NCBI GenBank assembly: GCA_014529385.2
Contig: CM043964.1
Location: 104,767,587-104,831,586, forward strand
Reading direction: 5' to 3'
From: Adiantum capillus-veneris
Taxonomy: Eukaryota > Streptophyta > Polypodiopsida > Polypodiales > Pteridaceae
DNA length: 64,000 nt
Part shown: piece after piece, positions 45,104-57,088 of the stretch
Layout: each line of letters starts with the position of its first letter
How positions within the stretch are numbered: the stretch's first letter is position 1
Translations under genes and position numbers: made by a program
Notes under the pieces: generated by a model
Told to the model about the DNA's origin: nothing
Databases searched by the model: none
The model's input: only the letters and a program-made list of their open reading frames with translations

Positions 45104-46233
45104 ATGGTTTGCGAATTTTGCAATCTTATCTTATATGTCTTCTCGCAACGAGATATGGCTATGACTATTCTCGTCAACGGCTTTCCTTCTGGCCACCGTT
45201 CTGTTCCTCCTTTCCAAGGCCAAGGATTTCTAGGCTGGAAAGCAAAGATGTTGTTAATTCTTGAAGGCGATGAACTCTCTGATGTTGTTCTTGGAAATCT
45301 TGTTTGTCCGCCTCAGCCTATTGATACGGATAATGATAATGTGCTTATCACTGAAGGAACTATATTTGAAGATTGGAATGTTTCCTATAGGGATTGGCAA
45401 CAACGTGATAAATCAGCTCGTCAGTATATTCTTTTTGCTCTTACCGATTCCCTTTTGCTTGATATGTATGAACTGCGTACTTCCCACTACGTATGGAAGT
45501 ACCTTATTGCAAACTTTCAGAAGAAATCTGTTAGAGAAATAATTTATTTGAGAGGGTTGCTTAACAAGTTACAATATGAAGTTTGTACTGCCATGACAAG
45601 ACATATTGAATCTTTCAAATCTATTATTAATCAACTTGCTGTTTGCCGGTGATCCTGTTCCACAAAAGCAAATGATTACACTTCTCCTTGATACGGTGAA
45701 GGACTCTTCTTATGATAACATTGTTACTATTCTCTCTAATAAAGATGGTCTTGATTTCGACCAAGCCTGCATGTCTCTAATTGAATACTCTCAATGTCAA
45801 GAACGTCGTAATCCTGGTCACCATACAACTATGATTTCACAAGAGGAGACTGAGTCACAACAGGTGGAACGTGCTTTTTATGGTCGAAGGCGTCCATTTC
45901 AATGAGGAAACCGCAGAGGTGGCTGTTGCGGTAATATTTTCTCTCGTCTCAATTTTCTTAATAAGCAATGCTCTTACTGCAACAAAAATGGCCATACTGA
46001 AGATGATTGTTGGGCACGTCAATATGATGAAGAACACAATATTACCACGAAACAAGCACGTTTATCTAGAGACTCTTCTTCTTCCTCTTGTGAATATTGT
46101 GGACGATCTGATCATCCCACTCATATGTGCTATAAGCGTCGATTCAACACAGATCGTAATAGAGCATATGCTATTGAACATAGAAACAACATTGTACCAG
46201 AAACAAGCTGCGTCTTATGTTCAGTTGCTATAG
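45104..46233 (+). pseudogene. C3 gag
   Basis: The in-frame ATG at 45,155 (MAMTILVNGF) is a likely start; an earlier one is at 45,104. The capsid-like part runs to a frameshift near 45,650 and continues in the 45,606-45,905 frame to a TGA. The nucleocapsid part beyond that stop holds CSYCNKNGHTEDDC (an intact CCHC zinc knuckle) near 45,970 and a second Cys/His cluster, CEYCGRSDHPTHMC, near 46,100. Confidence 0.85.
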
Positions 46234-47210
46234 ACAAAATACTTTATGTACGTGATGGATCACTTTTTATTGTCGATTCTAGTGCTACAAGAAATATGAT
46301 ATAGCAGTCTAAGTGGCTCCATAACTATCATTCACTACCAGTTCAACGTTTTGTTTATCTTGCTAATGATACTACTTGTCAGGTAAAGGGTATTGGAGAC
46401 TTATATCTTGGTACCTTATCTTCTTCCACTCAAATTTTGCGAGGAGTATTACATGTACCAGATCTTCAACGTAATCTTCTTTCAGTTTCTAGACTTGTTG
46501 ACCTTGGTTTGTTTGCTGGATTTGATCATACCAAATGCCGAATTGAGAAAGATGGACAGACTATAGCCACTGCTCCTTGAAACGGTAATTTGTTTGAACT
46601 CTCTCAACAATGCTGTAACAAATGTTGTCACTGTCGAGGTGATCATGATTGCAAAGTATGGCATCACCGTTTTGTTCATGATGCTGATTTCTCAAAACTC
46701 CTTGATCTTCAACGTCATGATCTTGTTCATGGCATGGACCTTAAAGCCCATCCCCATATGGGCATTTGTGAATTTTGTTCTCTTGGGAAACACAATCGTA
46801 AACCCTTTTCTCTTTCAAAATACAACTCATTCTCATGACATACTAGATCTTGTTCATATTGATATATGTGGACCTCTACCTTCTTTGAGATCACAATATC
46901 TCTACTTCATTACTTTCATTGATGATTTCTCAAGGTATATGATTGTATTTCTACTTAGATAAAAATTTGAAGCCTTATCTATTTTCAAACAATTCCACAA
47001 GGCTCCGGAACTTCAAACTGGTCGTTGCCTTAAGAAGCTTTGTAGTGACAATGGAGGCGAATATGTTTCTCAAGAGTTCGTGAGTTACTGTGCTGACAGT
47101 GGGGTTCATCATGAACACACTATTCCATATTCGCCTCAACAGAACGGCATTTCTGAATGAAAGAATCACGCTATTCTCAATGATGTAAGATGTATGCTGA
47201 TTCATTCTGG
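46234..47210 (+). pseudogene. C3 protease and integrase
   Basis: The protease loop FIVDSSATRNM near 46,270 corresponds to the copia V-D-S-G-A-x-x-H-M box, with Ser for Gly. TAG follows at about 46,303. The integrase zinc region (KVWHHRFVH, GICEFCSLGKHNRKPF) lies at 46,650-46,815. The core Asp is in VHIDICGPL, the second Asp in CSDNGGEY and the Glu in QQNGISE, followed at once by a TGA. Catalytic residues survive, but several stops interrupt the frame. Confidence 0.88.
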
Positions 47211-48560
47211 CTTATCTCGTGTTTTTTAGGCTGAAGCTACTTTGACAACAGTATTTATTCAGAATCATCTTCCTACTACTGCACCCTCTGGTAAGATACC
47301 CATCACAGCATGGACAAGTGACATTCCTTCTGTATCTCATTTTTGAACCTTTGGATGTATTGCTTATATTCGTGTTCCCAAAGAAACACGAACAAAGCTT
47401 GATGCTCCTGGTCTTAAAGTTATTTTTATTGGATATTCTGACACTTCCAAAGGCTACAAATTCTATGACCCTTCCTCCAAGAAAGTAATTGTGAATCGTG
47501 ATGCTACTTTTAACGAACAGCTTATGGGAGGCTCATGGTCCATGGATGATTCTGATGATACTAAGTCATTACTTCAGGCTTTTCCATTTCTTTCAAATGA
47601 TGAAACTCTTCCCATAGAGAAACTTTCCTCTTCACAACCATCCATTCCGAATGTTGCCAATGATGATATTGATATTTTTGTTGATCTGCCTTGATTTTGA
47701 ACATGGCTCATGTCATGTTTATGATGATGATATTGCTGATAATACTTTTTCTACTTTTGAAGATCCCGTTACTTATGATGAAGCTATCTCTTCACCACAA
47801 AAGGATCAATGGCAAGAGGCTATGGAAGCAGAGTACGATTCTCTTATCTCTAAAGGTACATGGATACTAACTGAATTACCTCCTGGTCCTACAACTATTA
47901 AATGTAAGTGGGTGTATAAGACAAAAGTAAAAGTAGATGGATCTTTTGACAAGTTCAAGGCGCGTTTAGTTGCAAAAGGTTACTCCCAAGTAGCTGGTGT
48001 TGATTATCAAGAGACTTTTTCACCAGTTGTTCGCATTACAAGTGTTCGAGTTTTATTGGCATTTGCTGTTCAATTTGATTTAGAAGCTCATCAAATGGAT
48101 GTGCGAACTACTTTTATTAATGGTGACTTGGAAGAGGAAATTTATATGGAACAACAAGAAGGGTTTGTTATTCCAGGTAAAGAAGACCTTGTTGCTCAAC
48201 TCCATAGGGCACTATATGGTCTCAAACAAGCTTTGTGAGCCTGGTATACAAAATTTGATATTTTTCTCACCTCTAAAGGATTCATCTTTTTCTCTTCAAA
48301 CCCTAACCTATACATAAAACACCAAGGTAGCAGTTTTGTGATTCTTCCTCTTTATGTGGATGATACCATCCTTGTTTCCAATGATTTGGGATTTCTTCAG
48401 CAAAGTAAAAAAGTTATTGTCTTCTGCATTTGATATGGTGGATCTTGGAGAGATTCACTCGTGTCTTGGCATTCAAATCCAACTCAACCGTACAAAAGGT
48501 ATTTTATTCCTTTGACATTCAAAGTTTATTGCAGATACTATTCAAAAATTTGGTATGGAA
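47211..48560 (+). pseudogene. C3 reverse transcriptase
   Basis: A linker with GYKFYDPSSKKV near 47,460 leads to RT: EAMEAEYDSLISKGTW, KCKWVYKTK, LVAKGYSQVAGVDYQ, DVRTTFINGDLEEEIYMEQ. The YVDD catalytic box is present at 48,353-48,364. TGA at 48,236 and frameshifts break the frame. Confidence 0.9.
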
Positions 48561-49372
48561 TCTGCACATTCAGCCAACACACCTTGTCTTGCGAGCTCTA
48601 CGAAGAACACTTCTGACAATGGCGATCAACTTGTCACAAATCAACCTTATGCTAACTTGATTGGATGTCTTCAGTTTGTTAGCATGAACACTTGTCCTGA
48701 TATTCTGTTTGTTGCTAATTATCTTGGACAGCATCTTGCATGTCCTTCTCTTAAGCATTGGTCTGCATCAAAGCATGTATTGAAATATTTGAAAGGCACT
48801 ACAGATTTTGGTTTAGCCTATCGACGACAACTCACATCGGATTCTATGCAATCTCTTTTTCTTTTGGGTTACAAGATGCAGACTGGGCAAGCTCACATTT
48901 ATCTATGCGATCTACTAGTGGAAATTTCTTCTTTATAAATGGTTGTCTTGTTTCTTGGACCAGCAAGAAACAACGTTGTGTTGCAGTTTCGACGACTGAG
49001 TCAGAATATGTTGCGGCATCACTTACAGCTCGTGAGTTGATTTGGCTTCGACAAATGCTGGTTGATATTGGTCACTCTCCTCTTTCTAGCACACCCTTGC
49101 GGTGCGACAACCAAAGTGCTATTAGTCTTGCAAAAGACTATGTTCAACATAATAAGTCAAAGCACATTGGTGTCCATTATCATTATGTCAGGTATGAAGT
49201 ACGCAAAGGAACCATTATGGTTGAACACTGTCCAAGAGACCAGATGATTGCAGACATTTTGGTCAAAGGCCTCAACGAGTCACATTTCATCCTCTTGCAC
49301 TCGGAGCTTGGAGTTGCTTCGGCCTCACTCTTTCTATCTATTATCTTCTTTGCTATTGTAATAGCTTTGTAA
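48561..49372 (+). pseudogene. C3 RNase H
   Basis: Pieces in two frames: NTCPDILFVANYL near 48,690, then DADWASSHLSMRSTSGNFFF, STTESEYVAASLTARE (Glu) and LRCDNQSAISLAKDY (Asp), ending ADILVKGLNESHF near 49,290. A frameshift near 48,880 separates them. The end of the polyprotein is about 49,310-49,372. Confidence 0.9.
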
Positions 49373-49593
49373 ATATGACATTGTAATCTTTTAGGTACCA
49401 TGCACTATGCACACTCCACATTTGCACATTGTGATCCTTGAGTCACTTGAATATTTGTACATAGATGCACAATTCACTTTCACATCATCATCGCTGGTTC
49501 ATGTTTTCACATTGTATAGGGGCTTGGGTTTTTCACTTGAACTGCCCAAGGGTTTTTTTCATCCAAATCTAGAGACCTTTGTTTGAATGGGGG

Positions 49594-49736
49594 TGTTGGA
49601 GCTATATATGGCTCACTCTACTCAGCTTGGTCTCACCTATATATTTGTATCTTGTCCTCAATATGAATTAGTTTTTGGGAGCGTATATGGTGTGTCTCTT
49701 GTCTCATCTCTCTCTCTTTCTCTCTACATCTCAACA
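49594..49736 (+). repeat. C3 3' LTR
   Basis: 143 bp, TGTTGGAGCTATATATGG to TACATCTCAACA. The short purine run AATGGGGG lies just before it (49,586-49,593). Confidence 0.95.
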
Positions 49737-49741
49737 GTTTT

Positions 49742-50285
49742 GGACTCATCATTCTCACTCACATATTTTAGTGCCATAGGTTGTTTGGTAGTCATATCAA
49801 ACACCCTCTTTTCACCCTTCTTGCCATGCACACCGATTGTGCCCTTTCCCCAATCTTGCACGGCACCAAGAGCTCTCAACCAAGGTCGTCCCAAAATGAG
49901 AGGAAAGGCTCCCAGACCAGCTGGCATAACATGAAAGTTCACCATAACCTTCACGCTAAAGACTTCAACTTCCAAATTCTTGATCATCCCCAAACATTTC
50001 ACCTTGGCATGGTTTGCTAGTCAAATCCGAAACCCAGAGATTTCGCCCACACCTTTGTGCAAAGCGTTTACCACAGGATAGATGTCGGGTAGCTCTCCCA
50101 CGGACAACACTCTGACTTGTCCATGCTTTGGCTCTTTTTTTGGATTCACTAATGACTTCCACTACCTTTTAAGTCTGGGCACCATATTCATCAATTGTCC
50201 AAAAGTACAATCTACTTTCCTCCCAATGAGGTCTTCCTTTACACTATAAGTTGTTGGCCTTCTCCCAAAGGCAAATCTGCCACTT
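49742..50285 (-). pseudogene. G2 protease core, 5' of the C3 insertion
   Basis: 50,002-49,742 reads KCLGMIKNLEVEVF and LILGRPWLRALGAVQDW, the second conserved block of the protease, matching G1. The active-site loop upstream (50,285-50,003) is in decayed frames and I cannot confirm its Asp. The segment joins 44,289 across C3. Confidence 0.8.
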
Positions 50286-50289
50286 CAAA

Positions 50290-51360
50290 TCATCTACAAG
50301 GCATTCTCTTTGTCTTGGATTTCACATATTCACCCTCCTTCTCCTTCCCTTTCTTTTTGCTATGCCTTGATGCTGCATAGCCTTCCCTCTCTCTTTTGCC
50401 TACTGGCAACACATCTGCATCTTTCTTTTCTACCCACACAATACCCACATGACCACCAAAGTTTGAGGCTTGATTTTCCTTTCCAGTACCTTGATCTCCC
50501 CGTATATCCAATGCATAACCATTAGCTTTGTTAGGAATCTGCTAAGGAGGTGGACACATATCCCCTCCCATCCTTGTTGGTTTTGGCCAATAAGTGCTAG
50601 TGTGACCAAGCTCACCACAATTATAACAAGTCAAAATGAACCTCCTCTGCGGCTCAAAACCACCTTGTCCACAACCCGCATTAGCATTAGAATGAGCCTC
50701 ACATGCCTGAGCCATCCCTCTACCATGTCCACGACCACGACCACCTCCACCACCAAGAACACTAAGTCTTAATTCCTGCATCATGGTCATCATGTCTTGC
50801 ATACTTTGCTGCAACTGCTCGGTATTAGTAGCCCTTTGAACAGGTTGGCCTCCAGCTTTTTCCTGATTCTCCTCCTTTTGCCTACCATTATTTTGCTCAG
50901 GAACTGCTTTCTCGTATTCATTAAGAATTTGAGCTTTCCATTCTTTATCTCTAGCAATGGCAACTGTCTCCTCAAGGGTAGCGGGCCTTTTTAGCTCAAC
51001 TTTGAACTTCAAACTTTCTTTTAGGTTTGCCACAAAATGTTCCTTCTTCAACATGGATGGAGGGATCTCGTTTCTCAAAGCCCGTGCCCATTTATCCCTG
51101 AACGGGTGAATTACATGACAAAATCATCAACACTTTGATTAGCCCTCTGAGTGTACCCCAAAATTTCATGCCAAACTTCGTCAGGTACTTCGATGGATTG
51201 GTATTGTGCCAGGAAAGCTTGATTCACACAATTGTAGTCCAAAACAACCCCTGGATTTTGTGTCTGCATCAACTCCTCAAAATTGTGTAACCAAACTTTT
51301 GCCTCATCCTGTAAACTATATTGCAGCAGTTGCAACAGTATAGCATGGTCTAGTATATTT
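50290..51360 (-). pseudogene. G2 gag
   Basis: Frames 51,335-51,111, 51,078-50,542 and 50,511-50,290. The capsid-like part (DEAKVWLHNFEELM, VPDEVWHEILGYTQ) matches G1 gag. A Gly/Arg-rich stretch precedes the zinc knuckle CYNCGELGHTSTYW, in which the final Cys is replaced by Trp, so zinc binding is probably lost. The basic tail ends at a TGA (50,290-50,292), one codon from where the G1 tail stops. Confidence 0.87.
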
Positions 51361-51749
51361 CACATTAAGCAATTGACTTCCAACTTTTCAATAAACATCT
51401 TTTAATTTTCATTAGGCAATCCATAAAACTATGGGAACTCGTCTTCCATGTTTGATTGCCACAAACACACTTACATGTGACGTTGAAAACTCAAGGGATG
51501 TCGATGGATCGCTCCAGTACCTAATCCACCTCATAGTGGGTAGCCCCATCCCCAATGCTTGGCTTCACAAAACCTCACGACCCTCCAAAGGCAAAAATCC
51601 GCCTCAAGTGCTATCTACAATTTGCACATACATAGGTGGGTGTCCATAAGGACCCACATCCCTTTTACATTCACTGCCTGCAGAATAGACATATTTCATA
51701 GGAATTGGAGCATAGGAGCACTTGCTCCTCCATGGGGGCATAAAAAAAA

Positions 51750-52213
51750 TGTTAGTGTGCAAATAAAAAGGGAAAAAAAAAACCTCTATAGGCTTGCAAA
51801 CACAACACTGTCGGAAGGAAACACTATGAAGCTGCGGAAAACACCTATGTCGAACACTTGTAAAGTTGGGCGGGAAACAGCTCTAGCCCAAACCATGATT
51901 AAAATTTCTGAAAACCAAGTTCATAAAAACAAATCTCATGTCATGTAGACTTCCATAGAGCATCTATATGCTTGATTCCGACAACAGACGAGAGAGTTAC
52001 AAGCTTTCAAAGATGGGATCTCTCTCAAAAGCTCCAAAAAAGCTAGTCTCTGTTAGGAAAAAGGGTGTGCAGGGAATTGTAGCTATTAAAAGGTTTTTGT
52101 TTTTTGCTCTTATCCCAAGGTATTTTTTCTCTCCTCTTAGCCGACATGGTTCTCTCCTTGGGCACCTTTTAATTGGTCCAATTTTGCCCCCTTTTTGGTT
52201 AAAAATTGAGCTG
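51750..52213 (-). repeat. G2 5' LTR
   Basis: About 464 bp matching 40,264-40,759. It ends internally at TGTTAGTG on the plus strand. A primer-site-like sequence follows on the minus strand at 51,743-51,726, partly matching the G1 primer site. The outer end is truncated after AAAATTGAG at about 52,213. Confidence 0.8.
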
Positions 52214-52394
52214 TCGCGGTGACCATTTGACCAAGGAATGGGGTGGGGGCAAGTGTCCCAGGACCAAAAAAGTGGCCTGTTAGCAACAAGCTAACACGGG
52301 TAACATTTTTTGGAGTTCTCATTGTAAAAACACCTATTATTTTGATAAATCAAAAATTTTGATAGTTGAATTTATCCTACACACACACACACAC

Positions 52395-52840
52395 ACACAC
52401 ACAGAGCTCTGGGTACAATCATCCCCCCATGCCTAGAGTGAGTTGGCTTCCTTTAGGCATGTATTTATATATGGAGAGGTATGTAATGTAATTAATATTT
52501 CACTATTTATTGAAGCTGACGGGTGGAAAAGGCTGGACCGATCTAGGCCTATGCGAACGGATATATATTTTATGTACACTTTTTTATTTAAGTGCTCTTT
52601 TATGAACTTTGGCCATTTATGACCGGCCGACCAGTTTGTACTCACTTTGATCATTCAAGAAATCTATAAATTAAATACGTGCAAGAGGAAAATGGTCACT
52701 CTTGTACGGGGGGAGATTGCACCAAGTGTCTTCGTCTTTCTTCTCTCCTCTCCTCCCTCCTCTCTCGGCGTGCCGGCATATCACTCCGCTCTAGGAGGTG
52801 CACCTACATGTTCTTGCTTACTCTCTCTTGCTCTCTATCT
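52395..52840 (+). promoter_or_regulatory. Promoter-like repeat with inverted flank
   Basis: 52,590-52,840 has CTATAAATTAAATACGTGC (TATA-like, near 52,663) followed by GCAAGAGG, GGGGGGAGATTGCACC and a CT-rich downstream region. It recurs inverted at 63,055-63,300. An inverted, more decayed copy of its middle lies at about 52,395-52,475. The layout resembles a retroelement or gene core promoter, but no downstream ORF is identified. Confidence 0.45.
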
Positions 52841-53321
52841 ATTTATGTTTGCGTATGACATTTATGTGCTACGGAATATACCAAGTAAGCATATTTGTGT
52901 GTTTCATGGATTGCAATTTTTATTTTTTTTTGGTATTTCACTAGGACACCGGCCTCCGTTGCTAGCATTTCTACTATTAGTGTCCATTGTCTTGACTTCG
53001 ATTTGAGTGGAATCATTGAATTATCTTGGGGCTCCATGCTATCTTATTTCTATGCAGTCGATTCATGGTTAAGCTATATGACATCCACACCTTCTAGGGT
53101 CTCTCGGATGGCATGTCCTCCATGAGGGCCTCATAAAAGTTCATGGATGTAGATTTTGATAAAGGTCCTCAACGTTTGAACGTTTTTGTAGATGGAGTGA
53201 ATCCTTCAATATCTGTTGTTACCCACTTTTGCTTGTTCGTGAAACCTTAAAGATTAGCTGATTCTCAAGGGGTTAGAATGTAGGGTTTGGAATTAGGGTC
53301 CGAAAAAGCATTTCTTTTTGT

Positions 53322-53627
53322 CTAAGAAGTTTTCCAAAGAATTTTTCCCAGGGCATTGTAGAGGAGAGTATTGTGGGGCAATTTTTTCTCAAACAGCCCT
53401 GAACCTGAATAGTATATCTTGTCAAGAGCAGAATGCTGGAAGCCAACATCTATGTTGTACTCAATATCTTGCATAAAAGGTAGGTTACCTACTGTGAAGA
53501 ATAGGACAACTAGGCGACCCTTGGATATGAACATGTGTGACCAAACTAAGGTCAGTTTTAGTGTAATCTTGTGCTCTCCCTTGAAATTTCCAGGAGGAGC
53601 TAAGACATTGTGTAGCACACTTGACAT
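53322..53627 (-). other. Unassigned 101-codon open frame
   Basis: It encodes a hydrophobic/mixed sequence (SHMFISKGRLVVLFFTVGNLPFM, DIEYNIDVGFQHSALDKIYYSGSGLF) with no recognised motif. The overlapping plus-strand frame is a likely mirror. The rest of 52,840-54,040 shows nothing I can support. Confidence 0.25.
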
Positions 53628-54046
53628 GATTGTTGGGTCGTATTCAGTAGTAGATATACCTAGTATAGAGTGGCCATATGGTGGGGGTAGAAAACAAGAT
53701 AAAATTTGTGGTTGCTCACGTCTGTGTGTAATTTATTTTGTGTACCATTTTTGAAAGTAGAAATTGTGGTTACTTATTAATTCTACCAAAGGAATGAAAT
53801 GTGTAGCAACACACCGGTTCTAAATCCAAATACACAACCATTCTAAATGTAAGTGAGAGTGTGTTAGAGTCAGAAGTTTGATGACAATGCAGAAAATCGA
53901 CGCATCCCGCATGCATGAAATTTATACGCATCTATAACTACAGCGCCCTCATACCACCATTTTCCCAGCCTGCACTGACCTAGTTACTCTCTACGCATAC
54001 AATATACGTACGGCATGCGTACTGCTAGCTATTAGAAGCCAGCAAT

Positions 54047-54660
54047 ATGGCCTGCAAAATGATGACAACGGCCTTGCTACTTGTGATGCTGGTTCACATC
54101 GCAGCAAGCACTGCCGCTGCTAGCCGGGAAAGCGACTGGCGCATGCGCCTCCAGCTGGCATGCGAGGATTTTATGGAGCATCACGGAGGCCAGCAAGAAC
54201 GAGGCCAGAGACCTAGCCAACGATGTTGCCAGAATCTGCAGCGCATCCACCCCAATGATCGATGACAAGCTCTACAAGAGGTCTACAGTGGGGGCCGTTA
54301 TGCATTCCCTGATATGTCTGGTGAGTCCCCCTTTGAAAGCCAGCAGCAGCAGACGACCGCTAGACTTGCATCTCGCCTTCTTTATCAATGTGATTTGCGT
54401 CCCCGAGAGTGCCGCACGAGAGATTCTGCTGGTATACTTTCTTGATTTCTAATGCTTCTCCAATTAGTACTTGTTCGGTAACTGCTTTGATTCAGTAAGT
54501 TTTTTGGTTTTGGAAACATGCAGAGTTCGAAGAGGAAGAGGCTTGGCTTTGGTGGTGAGCTGACAAGAGCTTTCCAACGCAGGACAACATACAAGTACCA
54601 ATGCCTCTTCCATCTTTTTAGTAATACTTGTAGGCAAAACAGTGGTTGCGCAATATTATT
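54047..54660 (+). pseudogene. Candidate small secreted-protein gene, possibly broken
   Basis: The ATG at 54,047 opens a signal-peptide-like N-terminus: MACKMM, a hydrophobic core LLLVMLVHIAAS, then Ala-rich AAAS. The frame stops at 54,265. The +1 frame from about 54,175 is open and protein-like (EASKNEARDLANDVARICSA, IDDKLYKRSTVGAV), suggesting a one-base frameshift near the T-run at 54,168. It runs to a GTGAGT donor-like site at 54,320. A TGCAG acceptor-like site near 54,523 would add SSKRKRLGFGGELTRAF and end by about 54,662. GC content is higher than in the neighbouring DNA. No family is recognised. Confidence 0.4.
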
Positions 54661-54760
54661 GTAGCTGGAAATAAGGACTTATTGGCCTCCATTAATAAAA
54701 AAGCCAAGCAGCTTTCATATATATACAAGCAGCTTTTGTTTTTTTTTTTAACGAATTGAT
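54618..54760. repeat. Short dispersed repeat x, copy 1
   Basis: The segment around GCAAAACAGTGGTTGCGC and GGAAATAAGGACTT..CCTCCATTAATAAAAAAG recurs at about 56,900-57,060, and in part at 56,045-56,160. Each copy runs into a TATA-rich stretch and then a CT or GA tract. The 56.9-kb copy lies where the 3' untranslated end of the minus-strand LINE would be, so x may be that LINE family's tail. Confidence 0.55.
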
Positions 54761-54769
54761 AATCTAAAT

Positions 54770-55838
54770 TTGAGAGAGAGGAGAGAGAGAGAGAGAGAGA
54801 GAGCATTCCATTGTTGTATATATGGAAAATGATTATTCATATTAGGGAGTCAAAAGATTAAATTGTTTTTAATAAATGAAGTGTGCTTAAAGAGGCATCA
54901 CCATCATTTCACTGCTTTGAATGGCATGTTGTAGCATGCTACCATGTTAAACATTATTACTTGTATTTATTTATGCTGGTTTCATATACTCAAGACACAC
55001 TTTAAAGAGTAGTAGTTTAAGTGTTTGCTCGAAGTGTCTGTATTATAGTTTCATCCATTGGTAAGGGGTGGCAAATCCATGAACAACTGCACATAGATTA
55101 TCAATAATGAAGCAAAGCGATAAGAATAGTGTGAATTGAAAGGTATTAGCAAAAACTTTTAATACTTTGGCTAGAGGCTATTGAGCATTATTGGATATGT
55201 TCATCATTTGGCAGTACTAGAGTGTAACCTTTGTGCATTTATGTTCTGTTCATACTCATAAGTAGGCAAGCGTGACACATAGAATATGTATATAGATTGA
55301 CAACGGCTAATCCACACATTGGCTCCAGGATCCACAAAGCAAAATGATCGTAGCCCACATAATGCCATAGAACTTAAACCCATAAAAACTGACTAGAAGT
55401 GACAAGTGTGTTGACCCCTTTTGCATGCCCACAAAGCCATACAAAATAACTAGAAATGAAAAGTGTGACCTTTTGTGAGCCCCGCCTGCATATTTTGCAA
55501 AGGCTCTAAATGGGTTGGTTTGACTTGTCCTCACATTTCCTGCCATGGCTGCAAAATAAGGGTGCATGGTCTCATCCAAAAAGGGTAGTACAAACACACT
55601 ACAACCTTGTAAGATGGTGCCAAAACCTGATGAAATGATCATTCATAGATGGGTTCAATGGCTCACATAGGGACTATAAGAGTCCATAGGCTAATATTTA
55701 ATGCTCGGGTGAATAAGAAAAAACTATACCCATGGCGAAGGTATCTCAAGACTTGATCTACAACCGACCCACGATCCAGCATTGAGAGGGATCTCTAGTT
55801 GAACCAACATACACATGTTTGGTAAATGTAATCCTATG

Positions 55839-55841
<3 letters not shown>
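54770..55841. repeat. Dispersed repeat R, copy A (first part)
   Basis: It begins with a GA tract and matches 60,676-61,857 over about 1.1 kb, for example GTAGCATGCTACCATG and TTATTACTTGTAT. Both copies share an internal duplication of about 60 bp around CATACAAAATAACTAGAAATG and a minus-strand frame with VFVLPFLDETMHPYF (copy B: VFILPFLDHPMQPYF). The function is unknown. The repeat resumes at 56,335. Confidence 0.75.
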
Positions 55842-56334
<493 letters not shown>

Positions 56335-56760
56335 TGAGGCATTGAGAGGCATCTCTAATTGAAGCAACATACATGTGTTTGAAAATTATAATTCTATGGT
56401 TGATGTGATTTTGGTCCAAGAACCCAAAATTCTGGCCGCAACTGATCTCACATTAGCCCATGATACCAGAGCACCTTAGCAAAACCACAATTAAGAAAAC
56501 TATTCACCAAAATAGACAAATGTGGTAGTCTTGGTTGACCTAAGTTTGCAACCATAATGCAAAAAGTTCCTGGAACTCTCCTTGAAACTGAGACCCAACT
56601 AGACTATGTCTGGGCTCTAGAATCCATGCAAAAAGAAAACCAACCTGTATAAACTATTATGCTAGCTAACCCAAATTTGAGAACTGGACAAGAGGAGGAG
56701 AAAAATCAGCCCACATGAAGGGCATCACCTACATAACTCAAATATCCTCTACTACATTAT
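56335..56760. repeat. Dispersed repeat R, copy A (last part)
   Basis: It matches 62,558-62,905 (CTCACATTAGCCCATGATACC, GTGGTAGTCTTGGTTGACC). Together with 54,770-55,841 it reconstructs the same order as copy B. Confidence 0.8.
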
Positions 56761-57000
56761 CTAGAGGCACATGGGTGTGCTAAAATCAGTTCTTTTGTAA
56801 GAATGTCATATTTGCTCTAAATGTCCTCTACAACATTGCCAAGGTAGCAGCTCAGTGGAATAGTCTTTGCCACAAGTATTTTGGGAAAAAAATGTTTTTA
56901 ATAAATGAAGTATATGAGCAAGAGAGCTTGTAAGCAAAGCAGTGGTTTCCCAATGTAGGGAATAAGGACTTCGCCTTCATTGATAAAAAGAAAGTGATCT

Positions 57001-57035
<35 letters not shown>

Positions 57036-57088
57036 ATGTATGTATGTATATATATTCGCTCTCTCTCTCTCTCCCTCTCTCTCTCTCA
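57001..57088. repeat. TA/TG and CT microsatellite
   Basis: About 55 bp of (TA)n and TATG units are followed by about 30 bp of (CT)n, adjoining the 3' end of the LINE. Confidence 0.95.

Larger units (their letters stand above)
44290..49741 (+). mobile_element. Ty1/copia element C3 with target-site duplication
   Basis: Element 44,295-49,736 (5.4 kb), plus strand, inserted into G2. Flanking five-base copies are GTTTC (44,290-44,294) and GTTTT (49,737-49,741), one difference. It has both LTRs, the primer site TGGTATCAGAGC, gag, protease, integrase, RT, RNase H and a purine tract, so it is structurally complete. Several stops and frameshifts make it inactive. Confidence 0.93.
40264..52213 (-). 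mobile_element. Ty3/gypsy element G2, split by copia C3
   Basis: This is a minus-strand relative of G1. Excluding C3 it is about 6.5 kb, with LTRs at about 51,750-52,213 (5') and 40,264-40,759 (3'). The order is gag, protease, RT, RNase H, second RNase H, integrase. The two LTRs match closely through CTCTCAAAAGCTCCAAAAAA and neighbours, but the 5' LTR lacks about 40 bases at its outer end. I found no target duplication. Numerous stops and frameshifts. Confidence 0.9.

Noticed and set aside
54047-54265. Lipid-transfer/2S-albumin-like pattern (C...F...PSQRCCQNL)
   Set aside because: The CC pair appears only in the first frame, which stops soon after. The +1 frame looks more protein-like, and the eight-Cys pattern is not met.
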